From: DAOPYE01 sp035352715 | GTDB taxonomy: Bacteria > Acidobacteriota > Holophagae > Holophagales > Holophagaceae | Reading direction: 5' to 3' | DNA: 8,086 nucleotides | NCBI GenBank assembly: GCA_035352715.1 | Contig: DAOPYE010000105.1 | Span: forward strand, 1-8,086 | Part shown: positions 1 through 5,101 of the stretch, in pieces | Layout: each line of letters opens with the position of its first letter | How positions within the stretch are numbered: position 1 is the first letter of the stretch | Program-made: the position numbers and the translations under genes | The notes under the pieces: model-generated | Databases searched by the model: none | Seen by the model: the letters and a program-made list of their open reading frames with translations, nothing else | What the model was told of the DNA's origin: nothing

Positions 1-1
1 G

Positions 2-766
2 GGTCATCGCTCTGACGAACGCTTCGCCTACTGCTCCAGCTTCAAGTGGATCCTGGCCGCGGCCATGCTCCGCGCGGCGGATGAAGGGCGGATGGATCTG
101 AACCGCCCGGTGTCCTTCACGAGAAAAGACCTGATCCTCAATAGCCCCATCACCGGCGCCCGCCTGCAGAAGGGTGGCCGCGCCGAGATGAGCGTGGCCG
201 ATCTCTGCGCCGCCACCCTCACCACCAGCGACAATACGGCCGCGAACCTGCTGGAATCCCTGATCGGCGGGCCTTCCGGCCTTCAGCGGTTCGTGCGCGT
301 CCTGGGTGACGTGACCACGCGCTTTGATCGCATGGAGCCCGAGCTGAACAGCAACCGGCCCGGCGATCCGCGCGACACCACCACGCCTAGCGCGATGGCG
401 CGCCTGCTGAAAACCCTCCTGGAAACGGAAACGCTTTCGGCGGCTTCGCGCCATCGCCTCACGACTTGGATGAAGGGCGCGACCACCGGCGCCCAGCGCC
501 TCCAGGCGGGGCTTCCGAGCGGCTGGTCCCTGGCGCACAAGACCGGCACTGGCGCGAACGGCGCCGTGAACGATGTCGGGGTGCTCTTTCCGCCCTCGGG
601 CGATCCGATCTACCTGTGCGTCTTCACGGACGGCGGCCCGTCCAATCTCCCAGGCCATGAAGCCGCCATCGCAGAAACCACGCGCATCGTCGTGAACGCC
701 CTGGGCGCCGAGCCAAAAAGCGATGAAGCCACGCACAACAGTCCACGCCCCGGTTTTCAGCCATGA
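2..766 (+). CDS. Class A serine beta-lactamase, 5'-truncated by window edge
   Basis: Hydrolyses beta-lactam antibiotics in the periplasm through an active-site Ser. The reading frame is open from base 2, upstream of the first ATG at 65, and that upstream part encodes the catalytic S-S-F-K motif (Ser70 and Lys73 in Ambler numbering, codons 35-37 and 44-46), preceded by a Cys at position 69. The gene therefore begins before the window and ATG65 is not its start. Other class A marks are present: SDN (fragment residues 76-78), E-P-E-L-N (112-116, carrying Glu166 and Asn170) and K-T-G-T (180-183). The visible 254 residues cover nearly all of the mature enzyme; the signal peptide and first strand are missing. 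The C-terminal tail after the last helix is short and polar. The stop overlaps the next start (ATGA, 763-766), so the two genes are probably co-translated. All catalytic residues seen are intact; the substrate range cannot be read from the sequence. Confidence 0.95.
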   Translation, partial: GHRSDERFAYCSSFKWILAAAMLRAADEGRMDLNRPVSFTRKDLILNSPITGARLQKGGRAEMSVADLCAATLTTSDNTAANLLESLIGGPSGLQRFVRVLGDVTTRFDRMEPELNSNRPGDPRDTTTPSAMARLLKTLLETETLSAASRHRLTTWMKGATTGAQRLQAGLPSGWSLAHKTGTGANGAVNDVGVLFPPSGDPIYLCVFTDGGPSNLPGHEAAIAETTRIVVNALGAEPKSDEATHNSPRPGFQP

Positions 767-1545
767 GGATTCGAAGCGCCGCGCTTCTGTTCCTGATTCC
801 GCTTGCGGGCTTCCTGTTGAACTGCTCAAGGCCTGTGCATCGCCCCGCCCGCGTCCCCACCAGCGTCGTGCCCGGCCCCAAGCCATCCGCCGCCCGGCGT
901 CCGCTGGTGGCCCTGGGCTACACGCTTCAGGTGGGCGCCTTCGCCAAGGTTGAGAACGCCTTCAAGCTGACGGAGACCTTGCAGAAACAGGGCCTGGAAG
1001 CCACGTACTACCTCTCGCCCCAGCAGCTCTACCGCGTGCGGTTCGGCGACTTCCCGACCCGAGAAGCTGCCCGGAAACGCGCCGAGGCTCTGCGAGATGC
1101 GGGCGTGATCCAGGAGTTCTACATCGTTCCGCCGGAGGCTGCGCTCCCATCGGCGCAGCGCCCCGAAGCGGATGTGCTGCGGAACCACCTGGCAGAAACC
1201 GCCCGCAGCTATGTGGGCGTGCCCTACCTCTGGGGCGGAACCTCTGAAAAGGGGTTCGATTGCAGCGGACTCGCCCAGGCCGTGTTCCGTTTGAACGGCT
1301 TGCGCCTGCCCCGCTCGTCACGCGAGCAGTTCGACGCCGGAACCCCCGTGCCCATGGGGGATCTGCGCAAGGGCGATCTGGTCTTCTTCGATATCAATGC
1401 CTCGGGACAGATCTCCCACGTCGGCGTCTACATCGGAGATGGGATGTTCATCCATGCACCCGGCCGCGGACGCGGCATCTGCGCGGAACGCCTGTCCCAG
1501 ACCTACTTCCAGCAGCGCTGGGCCGGCGCGAGGACGTACCTGTAG
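763..1545 (+). CDS. SPOR-NlpC/P60 cell-wall hydrolase lipoprotein
   Basis: Predicted peptidoglycan endopeptidase of the NlpC/P60 cysteine peptidase family (260 aa), anchored as a lipoprotein. Residues 1-20 form a signal peptide with hydrophobic core, followed by Cys21 in an L-L-N-C lipobox; Asn at -1 is atypical (Gly/Ala/Ser is usual). Ser at +2 would suggest outer-membrane sorting if the enteric Lol rule applies. Residues 52-122 are a SPOR domain (Y-T-L-Q-V-G-A-F, then R-V-R-F-G-D-F), which in known members binds denuded glycan strands. Residues 140-260 are the NlpC/P60 domain, with catalytic Cys167 in D-C-S-G, His219 in S-H-V-G-V-Y and His231 in F-I-H-A. No clear Shine-Dalgarno precedes the start; the ATGA overlap with the beta-lactamase gene and the signal peptide fix it. 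The SPOR-before-peptidase order and the pairing with a beta-lactamase suggest a cell-wall turnover or antibiotic-response unit (inference). Confidence 0.93.
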   Translation: MRIRSAALLFLIPLAGFLLNCSRPVHRPARVPTSVVPGPKPSAARRPLVALGYTLQVGAFAKVENAFKLTETLQKQGLEATYYLSPQQLYRVRFGDFPTREAARKRAEALRDAGVIQEFYIVPPEAALPSAQRPEADVLRNHLAETARSYVGVPYLWGGTSEKGFDCSGLAQAVFRLNGLRLPRSSREQFDAGTPVPMGDLRKGDLVFFDINASGQISHVGVYIGDGMFIHAPGRGRGICAERLSQTYFQQRWAGARTYL

Positions 1546-1558
1546 TCCGCAATTTTTT
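1532..1558 (+). terminator. Candidate intrinsic terminator after the NlpC/P60 gene
   Basis: GGAC at 1532-1535 pairs with GTCC at 1545-1548. A bulged G and two further T-A pairs close a small loop, and a T6 run follows at 1553-1558. A second T7 run lies at 1562-1568. The stem contains the stop codon of the upstream gene. The stem is short, so termination may be inefficient. Confidence 0.4.
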
Positions 1559-1586
1559 ACGTTTTTTTCATACCTCGCCCACGCGC

Positions 1587-1624
1587 CCGGAACGATATTG
1601 ACGGCGCGGTGATTCACGTTCCGG
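1587..1624 (+). promoter_or_regulatory. Inverted repeat reaching into the RBS of the His-rich gene
   Basis: CCGGAACG at 1587-1594 is the exact reverse complement of CGTTCCGG at 1617-1624, with 22 bases between. The right arm includes the first two G of the Shine-Dalgarno sequence GGAGGG (1623-1628) of the gene starting at 1634. In RNA the stem could partly hide the ribosome binding site; in DNA the repeat could be an operator. No convincing -35/-10 pair was found in 1546-1633. Confidence 0.35.
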
Positions 1625-1633
1625 AGGGTCGCC

Positions 1634-1819
1634 ATGATGCATCACGTCGCAATCCATCACGCTGCCATCCATCGAACCGCAGCTCACCATGGATGGAATT
1701 ATTACGTCGCCACGCATCCACTCTTCCGCCACGCCGTCTACAACAAGGGCACCATCGTGGACTGGTTCCTCATCCTCGTCGGCGGAGGGCTGGCGTGGTT
1801 GTTCACCGCTGTGGAGTGA
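1634..1819 (+). CDS. Small His-rich single-pass membrane protein, function unknown
   Basis: No family was recognised for this 61-residue protein. A strong Shine-Dalgarno (GGAGGG, 1623-1628) lies five bases before the first of two adjacent ATG codons, which supports translation. Nine of the first 33 residues are His (3, 4, 8, 9, 13, 18, 19, 28, 33). They follow a five-residue period: HHVAI, HHAAI, HRTAA, HHGWN. In the DNA this is a series of related 15-bp units from 1640, the first two very similar. Residues 41-58 form one hydrophobic segment rich in Gly, Leu and Trp, probably a transmembrane helix, leaving only three residues after it. The layout suggests a membrane-anchored metal-binding (Ni, Zn, Cu, Co or haem) peptide, but this is inference from composition. 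The 3' end overlaps the converging HAD gene by 17 bp. A chance frame is possible but the RBS and composition argue against it. Confidence 0.6.
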   Translation: MMHHVAIHHAAIHRTAAHHGWNYYVATHPLFRHAVYNKGTIVDWFLILVGGGLAWLFTAVE

Positions 1820-2444
1820 AGCGCACGCCCAGGCGATGCAGCTCGGCCTCCAGGGCCGTATAGGTGCGGTAAGTGTGGGCGTGGAGCCCCATCGCGCGCG
1901 CGCCAGCGATGTGCTTGGGCACGTCGTCGATGAATACGCAGGCTTCGGGCTTCACCCCCATGCCCCTCAGACAGGTGTGGAAGAGCTCATAATCGGGCTT
2001 CATGCGGCGCTCGAGGTATGAGGCGACCACGGCGTCGAACAGGGGATACACCTCGCATTTCTGGATTACCTGCTCGAAGTGCCATTCCGCGGTGTCCGAA
2101 ATGAGCCCCAGCTTGTAATGGGGCTTCAGGGCACGGATCAGGTCCAGGATGTCCCGCTGCGGCGTGAAGATGTCCAGATAGGCGTCGAGAAAGGCATTCC
2201 GGTCGAACGCGTAGCCGCAGGCTTGCGAACACTGTTCGAGAAACCCGTCGGAGCCCAGGTTTCCGGCCATGTAATCCCATTCGATATCCGATTCGGAGAA
2301 GAGCCTGCGCCGGATTTCATCGCTTTCCAGGCCGCACAGGCGCGATAGCGCCGCCGTGCATCGCTCGTGATCGAAGCGGTAGATCACATTTCCGAAATCA
2401 AAGATGAGGCCCTGGATTTCGGGCCGGCAACATTCAGCGGACAT
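1803..2444 (-). CDS. HAD-superfamily hydrolase (YihX-like, subfamily IA)
   Basis: Probable cytoplasmic phosphatase of 213 residues on small phosphorylated metabolites; substrate unknown. HAD motifs with this start: motif I D16-F-G-N-V, motif II Ser116 (L-I-S-D-T), motif III Lys149 (R-M-K-P-D), and motif IV Asp173-Asp174 (F-I-D-D-V). Residues about 20-95 form the helical cap. In motif I the usual second Asp (DxD) is replaced by Gly; the D-x-G-N form is shared with E. coli YihX (glucose-1-phosphatase), so it is a subfamily trait rather than damage. A longer frame starts at 2513, but it would run into the inverted repeat at 2501-2552. The ATG at 2444 has a good RBS and begins just before the conserved fold, so it is preferred. 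The gene converges on the His-rich small gene (17-bp overlap) and lies downstream of the degenerate ABC gene on the same strand. Confidence 0.88.
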   Translation of the reverse strand: MSAECCRPEIQGLIFDFGNVIYRFDHERCTAALSRLCGLESDEIRRRLFSESDIEWDYMAGNLGSDGFLEQCSQACGYAFDRNAFLDAYLDIFTPQRDILDLIRALKPHYKLGLISDTAEWHFEQVIQKCEVYPLFDAVVASYLERRMKPDYELFHTCLRGMGVKPEACVFIDDVPKHIAGARAMGLHAHTYRTYTALEAELHRLGVRFTPQR

Positions 2445-2448
2445 GGCG

Positions 2449-2455
2449 CTCCCTC
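2449..2455 (-). promoter_or_regulatory. Shine-Dalgarno deciding the HAD gene start
   Basis: On the - strand the bases read GAGGGAG, four bases before the ATG at 2444. No comparable site precedes the longer frame start at 2513. Confidence 0.7.
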
Positions 2456-2500
2456 GGATTTCATTGTGGGGGATGGACGCCATGAAGCCAAATCCACGCC

Positions 2501-2552
2501 CCCGCAGGCGCATCCGGATTCCAGACTTTTAGAATCCGGATGCGCCTGCGGG
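2501..2552. repeat. Perfect 21-bp inverted repeat with 10-base loop
   Basis: The arms at 2501-2521 and 2532-2552 are exact reverse complements (left arm begins CCCGCAGGCG and ends CCGGATTC), separated by a 10-base spacer. Two more pairs can form beyond a CC bulge (2497-2498 with 2553-2554). It lies in the 125-bp gap between the degenerate ABC gene (stop at 2570) and the HAD gene (start at 2444), both on the - strand. There is no T-run after the stem on either strand, so it is not a classical intrinsic terminator. It could be a REP/MITE-like intergenic repeat, an mRNA 3'-end stabiliser, or a U-tract-less terminator. No second copy was noticed in the window. Confidence 0.85.
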
Positions 2553-2569
2553 CGATAAAGAGACTCCGG

Positions 2570-3709
2570 TCAGATCGCGATCTGCAAAGGCGTGGCGCGA
2601 TGAGGCGGAAGGACGGGAACGGCCTCTGAGGGGATGACCCGGATGGCGGAGGACTTCACCAGGGCGAAGACCGGATCGCCCACGCGCAGGCGCAGATCAT
2701 GGCAGGCCCAGGTAGGAATCAGCGCGGCCAGGGCAAAGCCGCAATCCAGGCGAACCCGCATCATGGAACCCTCGGGCACCATCTCCCGCACCCGCGCTGA
2801 AAGCCGGTTGCGACCGGCGCCCAGTCCCGGACCGGGGCGTTCGATGGCGATCCCTTCGCTGCCGATGCAGACCTGAACCTGCTCGAAAGCCCCTCCGGGG
2901 TCTGCCACAAAAAGCGTCCTTCCGGGCGCGCCAGCCAGCTCGATGCGGATCTGGCCGTCGAAGCGGCCCGCCACCCGCCCGCGAATCACACAATCCGGGC
3001 CGGAATCCTTAGGGACCGCGGGGGACAGCGTATTGAGCGCCTCGCCGGGACGGCCATCCTGCACGATGCGCCCGGCCTCCATGCGCAGCATCCGGGTGCC
3101 GACCATCTCCGCCATCTGCTGATCCGGCGTCACCAGGATGGCCACCAGATTTTCCGCCTTCAGCAGTGCCTCCAGCGCCTCGATCAGCAAGGCGGCTTCA
3201 TTGCGCTCCAGCCCCTGGCAGGGGTCGTCCAGCAGCAGCAGCCGGGGGCGGGGCGCAACGGCGCGGGCCAGCAGGACCAGGCGCTTCTGGAATTCCGAAA
3301 GATCCGAAGGGCGGCGACGCGGGGCCTCGGGCATCCCAAGGCGACCCAGCAGCTCCGTGACGCGCTGACCGCGAGCCCGCGTGGGCCACTTGCGCAGGCC
3401 AATCGAGATATTGGATGCCACCGTCACATGGGGCGTCAGTCCCAGTTCGCGGAAGTAGTAACCCACGGGACGATCCGGGGTTTCAACCGAGCCTCGGCCA
3501 TCCCCGTGGAACCAGATGCGGCCATCCGCCTGGATCAGCCCCTTCTCCGCACGGTCCAGGCCCGCCAACACCCGCAACAGGGCCGTCTTGCCCGCCCCCG
3601 AGGGCCCCAGCAGCACCGTGATGCCCGGCTGAGCCAGGTTCATCTCGAAAGCGGCCCGGATGGATTGGCCGCCGACACCGTGTTTGACGAAATCCACTTT
3701 CAAGCTCAT
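2570..3709 (-). CDS. Degenerate ModC-like ABC ATPase with C-terminal TOBE domain
   Basis: A 379-residue protein with the layout of a molybdate-importer ATPase: nucleotide-binding domain (about 1-225), linker, and a TOBE/Mop-type oxyanion-binding domain (about 240-360, ending K-S-S-A-I-R-V). Walker A is intact (G-P-S-G-A-G-K-T, 35-42). Other catalytic motifs are altered: the Q-loop Gln is Arg87 (Y-F-R-E), the signature is L-S-E-F-Q (137-141) instead of LSGGQ, the Walker B Glu is Asp162 (L-L-D-D-P), the D-loop reads Q-G-L-E, and the switch His is Pro195 (V-T-P-D). It may bind ATP but hydrolysis is doubtful. A good RBS (AAGGAG, 3715-3720) and an ATGA overlap with the upstream microprotein support the start. 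There is no adjacent permease gene for it; a normal ModC lies about 1.4 kb upstream. It could be a regulator, a non-catalytic partner of ModC, or an ATPase for an unlinked permease. The frame is uninterrupted, so this is not a recent pseudogene. Confidence 0.9.
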   Translation of the reverse strand: MSLKVDFVKHGVGGQSIRAAFEMNLAQPGITVLLGPSGAGKTALLRVLAGLDRAEKGLIQADGRIWFHGDGRGSVETPDRPVGYYFRELGLTPHVTVASNISIGLRKWPTRARGQRVTELLGRLGMPEAPRRRPSDLSEFQKRLVLLARAVAPRPRLLLLDDPCQGLERNEAALLIEALEALLKAENLVAILVTPDQQMAEMVGTRMLRMEAGRIVQDGRPGEALNTLSPAVPKDSGPDCVIRGRVAGRFDGQIRIELAGAPGRTLFVADPGGAFEQVQVCIGSEGIAIERPGPGLGAGRNRLSARVREMVPEGSMMRVRLDCGFALAALIPTWACHDLRLRVGDPVFALVKSSAIRVIPSEAVPVLPPHRATPLQIAI

Positions 3710-3888
3710 CGAAGCTCCTTGGCGGGAACAGGGGTTGAAACGACAGGATTCGAAGGAACCGCGCGCGAAGCGATGCGGAAGGAATGGAGCTCAGTCTTGG
3801 GGCTGGCCTGCGCCTGCGTCACCACCAGGACGGACAGGCAAGCCGCCGCAACCAGCAGGATCAACAAGCGACTCAGCACGGGGCTCAT
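3706..3888 (-). CDS. 60-residue signal/transmembrane microprotein, function unknown
   Basis: No family was recognised. The protein has a short polar N-terminus (M-S-P-V-L-S-R), a hydrophobic stretch at residues 8-24 (Leu/Val/Ala), then T-Q-A-Q-A-S, which could be a signal peptidase site (after Ala26 or Ala28), and a polar 30-residue tail with several Pro and Val. It could be exported or stay as a single-pass membrane peptide. The frame extends to an ATG at 3936, but the internal ATG at 3888 is preferred: it has an AAGGAG site eight bases upstream and puts the hydrophobic segment at the N-terminus. The stop overlaps the start of the ABC gene (ATGA, 3706-3709), so the two are probably translationally coupled and may act together. 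A leader-type open frame whose translation controls the ABC gene is an alternative. Confidence 0.55.
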   Translation of the reverse strand: MSPVLSRLLILLVAAACLSVLVVTQAQASPKTELHSFRIASRAVPSNPVVSTPVPAKELR

Positions 3889-3896
3889 CCCAGACG

Positions 3897-3902
3897 CTCC
3901 TT
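3897..3902 (-). promoter_or_regulatory. Shine-Dalgarno of the microprotein gene
   Basis: Reads AAGGAG on the - strand, eight bases before the ATG at 3888. It directly follows the 3' arm of the leader hairpin (3903-3945), so folding of the leader could affect its accessibility. Confidence 0.65.
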
Positions 3903-3945
3903 CCTTGGTGGGGATCCCTGGATCCCGGATACTCACTCACCAAGG
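3903..3945 (-). promoter_or_regulatory. Structured 5' leader abutting the microprotein RBS
   Basis: On the - strand, CCTTGGTG (3945-3938) pairs perfectly with CACCAAGG (3910-3903). Inside, GGGATC (3926-3921) pairs with GATCCC (3916-3911) around the four-base loop CAGG, stacked directly on the 3' side of the outer stem. An 11-base asymmetric internal loop (3937-3927) remains on the 5' side. The structure ends exactly at the AAGGAG ribosome binding site. This is a plausible translational control element or part of a riboswitch. I could not match it to the molybdenum-cofactor riboswitch or any other known class. Confidence 0.45.
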
Positions 3946-4195
3946 CAAGCCCTGGGCCGATTTCATTCACCCGGCGCCGCCCAAGCCGAAATAACCCAAA
4001 TTATTCAACAAATGCAAAGAATCGCCTTGGCATTTACAGATGGAACCCAGCTGCCCCACCGGGGCCTGCGGGCCAGCGCCGCCCTTCTTCCCTCTTCGCC
4101 CGGCAGAATTTCTGACAAATACGTCGGCGTGGAACAGGCAAGAAAGAGATATTTCATATTCAAAACCATCAATAGCAACATTTAACGAATACAAA

Positions 4196-4233
4196 CAAAA
4201 ATGTCGAAACACTGAAGCGTTTCGACATTTTTG
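4196..4233 (-). terminator. Bidirectional intrinsic terminator of the molybdate operon
   Basis: The arms 4196-4210 and 4219-4233 are perfectly complementary over 15 bases with an 8-base loop. The core stem ATGTCGAAAC is flanked by A5 on one side and T5 on the other, so each strand has a stem followed by a U-run. It begins 15 bases after the di-mop stop codon (4249) and would end the operon transcript. It could also stop + strand transcription. Confidence 0.85.
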
Positions 4234-4248
4234 CAAAACATGCCGTCA

Positions 4249-4680
4249 TCAAGGCTTGGGTACGCCCAGCACCACATGGCTGGCCTTGATCAGCGCCGCG
4301 GCTGAAACGCCCAACTCCAGGCCCATCTCCTCCACGGCGTCATTGCTCACCACGGCGTAGACCAGACTCCCGCCCGGCAAGCCGATGGCCACGTCGGTGC
4401 TGATCGCGCCCCGCACCAGCGCCGTGACGACGCCATAGAGCTGGTTCCGGGTGCTGAAGGCCACGTCCGATTGGCCGCTCACCACGATGACCCAGTGGGA
4501 CTTGAAGAAGGCGATCGCCGCCTTGCCGAGCTTGAGCCCCAGCGACCAGACGGCAGCCGTCGTGATGACCGAGACCAGGCGATCGCCGCCTTCGGTGGTC
4601 AATTCCACCTCCGATGTCACTGCCCCCTGAGTGATGCCCGTGATCACGCCCCTGAAGACATTGCGATCGCTAACGCGCAT
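4249..4680 (-). CDS. Di-Mop molybdate-binding protein (two TOBE/Mop domains)
   Basis: Cytoplasmic molybdate/tungstate-binding protein of the molbindin type (143 aa), thought in known members to store or buffer the oxyanion. It contains two tandem Mop modules: residues about 4-69 and 74-140. The second follows the consensus well (S-T-R-N-Q-L at its start, I-K-A-S-H-V at its end). The first is more diverged (S-D-R-N-V-F and F-K-S-H-W-V), so the two may differ in binding. The frame opens at 4710, but the ATG at 4680 has a clear RBS and starts just before the first domain. It is the last gene of the operon, 126 bp after the single-domain mop gene, and is followed directly by a strong terminator. 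Confidence 0.9.
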   Translation of the reverse strand: MRVSDRNVFRGVITGITQGAVTSEVELTTEGGDRLVSVITTAAVWSLGLKLGKAAIAFFKSHWVIVVSGQSDVAFSTRNQLYGVVTALVRGAISTDVAIGLPGGSLVYAVVSNDAVEEMGLELGVSAAALIKASHVVLGVPKP

Positions 4681-4685
4681 GACGC

Positions 4686-4692
4686 TCTCCCC
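4686..4692 (-). promoter_or_regulatory. Shine-Dalgarno deciding the di-mop start
   Basis: Reads GGGGAGA on the - strand, five bases before the ATG at 4680. The alternative start at 4710 would add ten residues outside the Mop fold. Confidence 0.65.
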
Positions 4693-4773
4693 ATGAAGGT
4701 CCATAGCCATGGGGGCCGACGGCCCGAAGCGCGCACCACCCCCTTTGGTCCTCCAGGACAGATCAAAAGCTGT

Positions 4774-4795
4774 GCCGCACCTGTTCCCCTGCGGC
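4774..4795 (-). other. Weak hairpin between mop and di-mop
   Basis: GCCGCA (4774-4779) pairs with TGCGGC (4790-4795) around a 10-base loop. On the - strand a T4 run follows a few bases later. It could be a leaky terminator or processing site that sets the mop to di-mop ratio. In GC-rich DNA a 6-bp stem may also be chance. Confidence 0.2.
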
Positions 4796-4806
4796 GGCGT
4801 TTTGAA

Positions 4807-5016
4807 TCAATCCACACCGATCAGAACGCTGGAGGCCTTGATCACCGCATAGGCGACCTGCCCCTCCCTCAGTCCCAGACTTGCGACCGAATCGTTGGTG
4901 ATGATGGAGGTGATGGTCTGTCCCCCGCCAAGATCCAGGATCACCTCCGCATTGATCGCCCCGGCAACGATCTTTTTCACCGTAGCCTTGAGCTGATTGC
5001 GCGCGCTCAGTTTCAT
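4807..5016 (-). CDS. mop: Molbindin, single Mop domain molybdate-binding protein
   Basis: Small cytoplasmic protein of 69 residues, the usual size of single-domain molbindins, which assemble as hexamers holding molybdate or tungstate at subunit interfaces. The sequence keeps the hallmark start (S-A-R-N-Q-L-K), the G-A-I-N-A-E-V strand, the L-G-L-R-E-G turn and the final Y-A-V-I-K-A-S-S-V segment. The start at 5016 has a good RBS (AAAGGAG, 5023-5029). The gene lies 85 bp after modC and before the di-mop gene, so it very likely belongs to the molybdate operon. A hairpin at 5036-5055 precedes its RBS. Whether it serves storage, homeostasis or delivery to cofactor synthesis cannot be told from the sequence. 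Confidence 0.95.
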   Translation of the reverse strand: MKLSARNQLKATVKKIVAGAINAEVILDLGGGQTITSIITNDSVASLGLREGQVAYAVIKASSVLIGVD

Positions 5017-5035
5017 GAAGAACTCCTTTGAATGA

Positions 5036-5055
5036 AGGCCTTGTTGGAAAGGCCT
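5036..5055 (-). other. Hairpin in the modC-mop intergenic gap
   Basis: AGGCCTT (5036-5042) and AAGGCCT (5049-5055) form a perfect 7-bp stem with a 6-base loop, just upstream of the mop RBS. There is no T-run after it. It may stabilise the mop segment of the transcript or be an RNase processing site (inference). Confidence 0.35.
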
Positions 5056-5101
5056 GGGGTTGATGAAAGAACACTTGAAGCCTGCGCCATGCCAGAACCG
5101 A

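Larger units (their letters stand above)
3889..4248. other. Intergenic region between the di-mop gene and the microprotein gene
   Basis: This 360-bp stretch holds the leader hairpin next to the microprotein gene, the terminator at 4196-4233, and two AT-rich islands (about 3985-4045 and 4103-4240) in otherwise GC-rich DNA. It should contain the promoter of the microprotein-ABC unit on the - strand. An AATAAT hexamer (4005-4000) resembles a -10 box but has no matching -35. No clear sigma-70 pair, sigma-54 site or ModE-type operator was found. A short GC-rich fold is possible at 4050-4077. Open frames here have no RBS and overlap the terminator or leader, so no gene is called. Confidence 0.6.

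Noticed and set aside
1598..1603. TTGACG as a -35 box for the His-rich gene
   Set aside because: No -10 hexamer occurs at suitable spacing; the expected position falls on the RBS.
1640..1684. Short 15-bp tandem units as a CRISPR-like array
   Set aside because: The units are contiguous, in frame and inside a coding region; there are no spacers, so they are a protein repeat.
2445..2513. N-terminal extension of the HAD protein
   Set aside because: It would place the start within the left arm of the 21-bp inverted repeat and has no RBS; the ATG at 2444 has one.
3428..3994. Open frame of 188 codons on the + strand
   Set aside because: It lies opposite the N-terminal half of the ABC-TOBE gene and the microprotein gene, has no RBS and encodes no recognisable domain; long antisense frames are common in GC-rich DNA.
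3967..4236. Open frame of 89 codons on the - strand
   Set aside because: It starts inside the terminator stem, has no RBS and shows low-complexity, Cys/Gly-rich content unlike a real protein here.
3889..4248. ModE-type operator or a known molybdenum-cofactor riboswitch
   Set aside because: No TATA-type ModE palindrome was seen, and the leader fold could not be matched by eye to the known riboswitch; only an unclassified structured leader is claimed.
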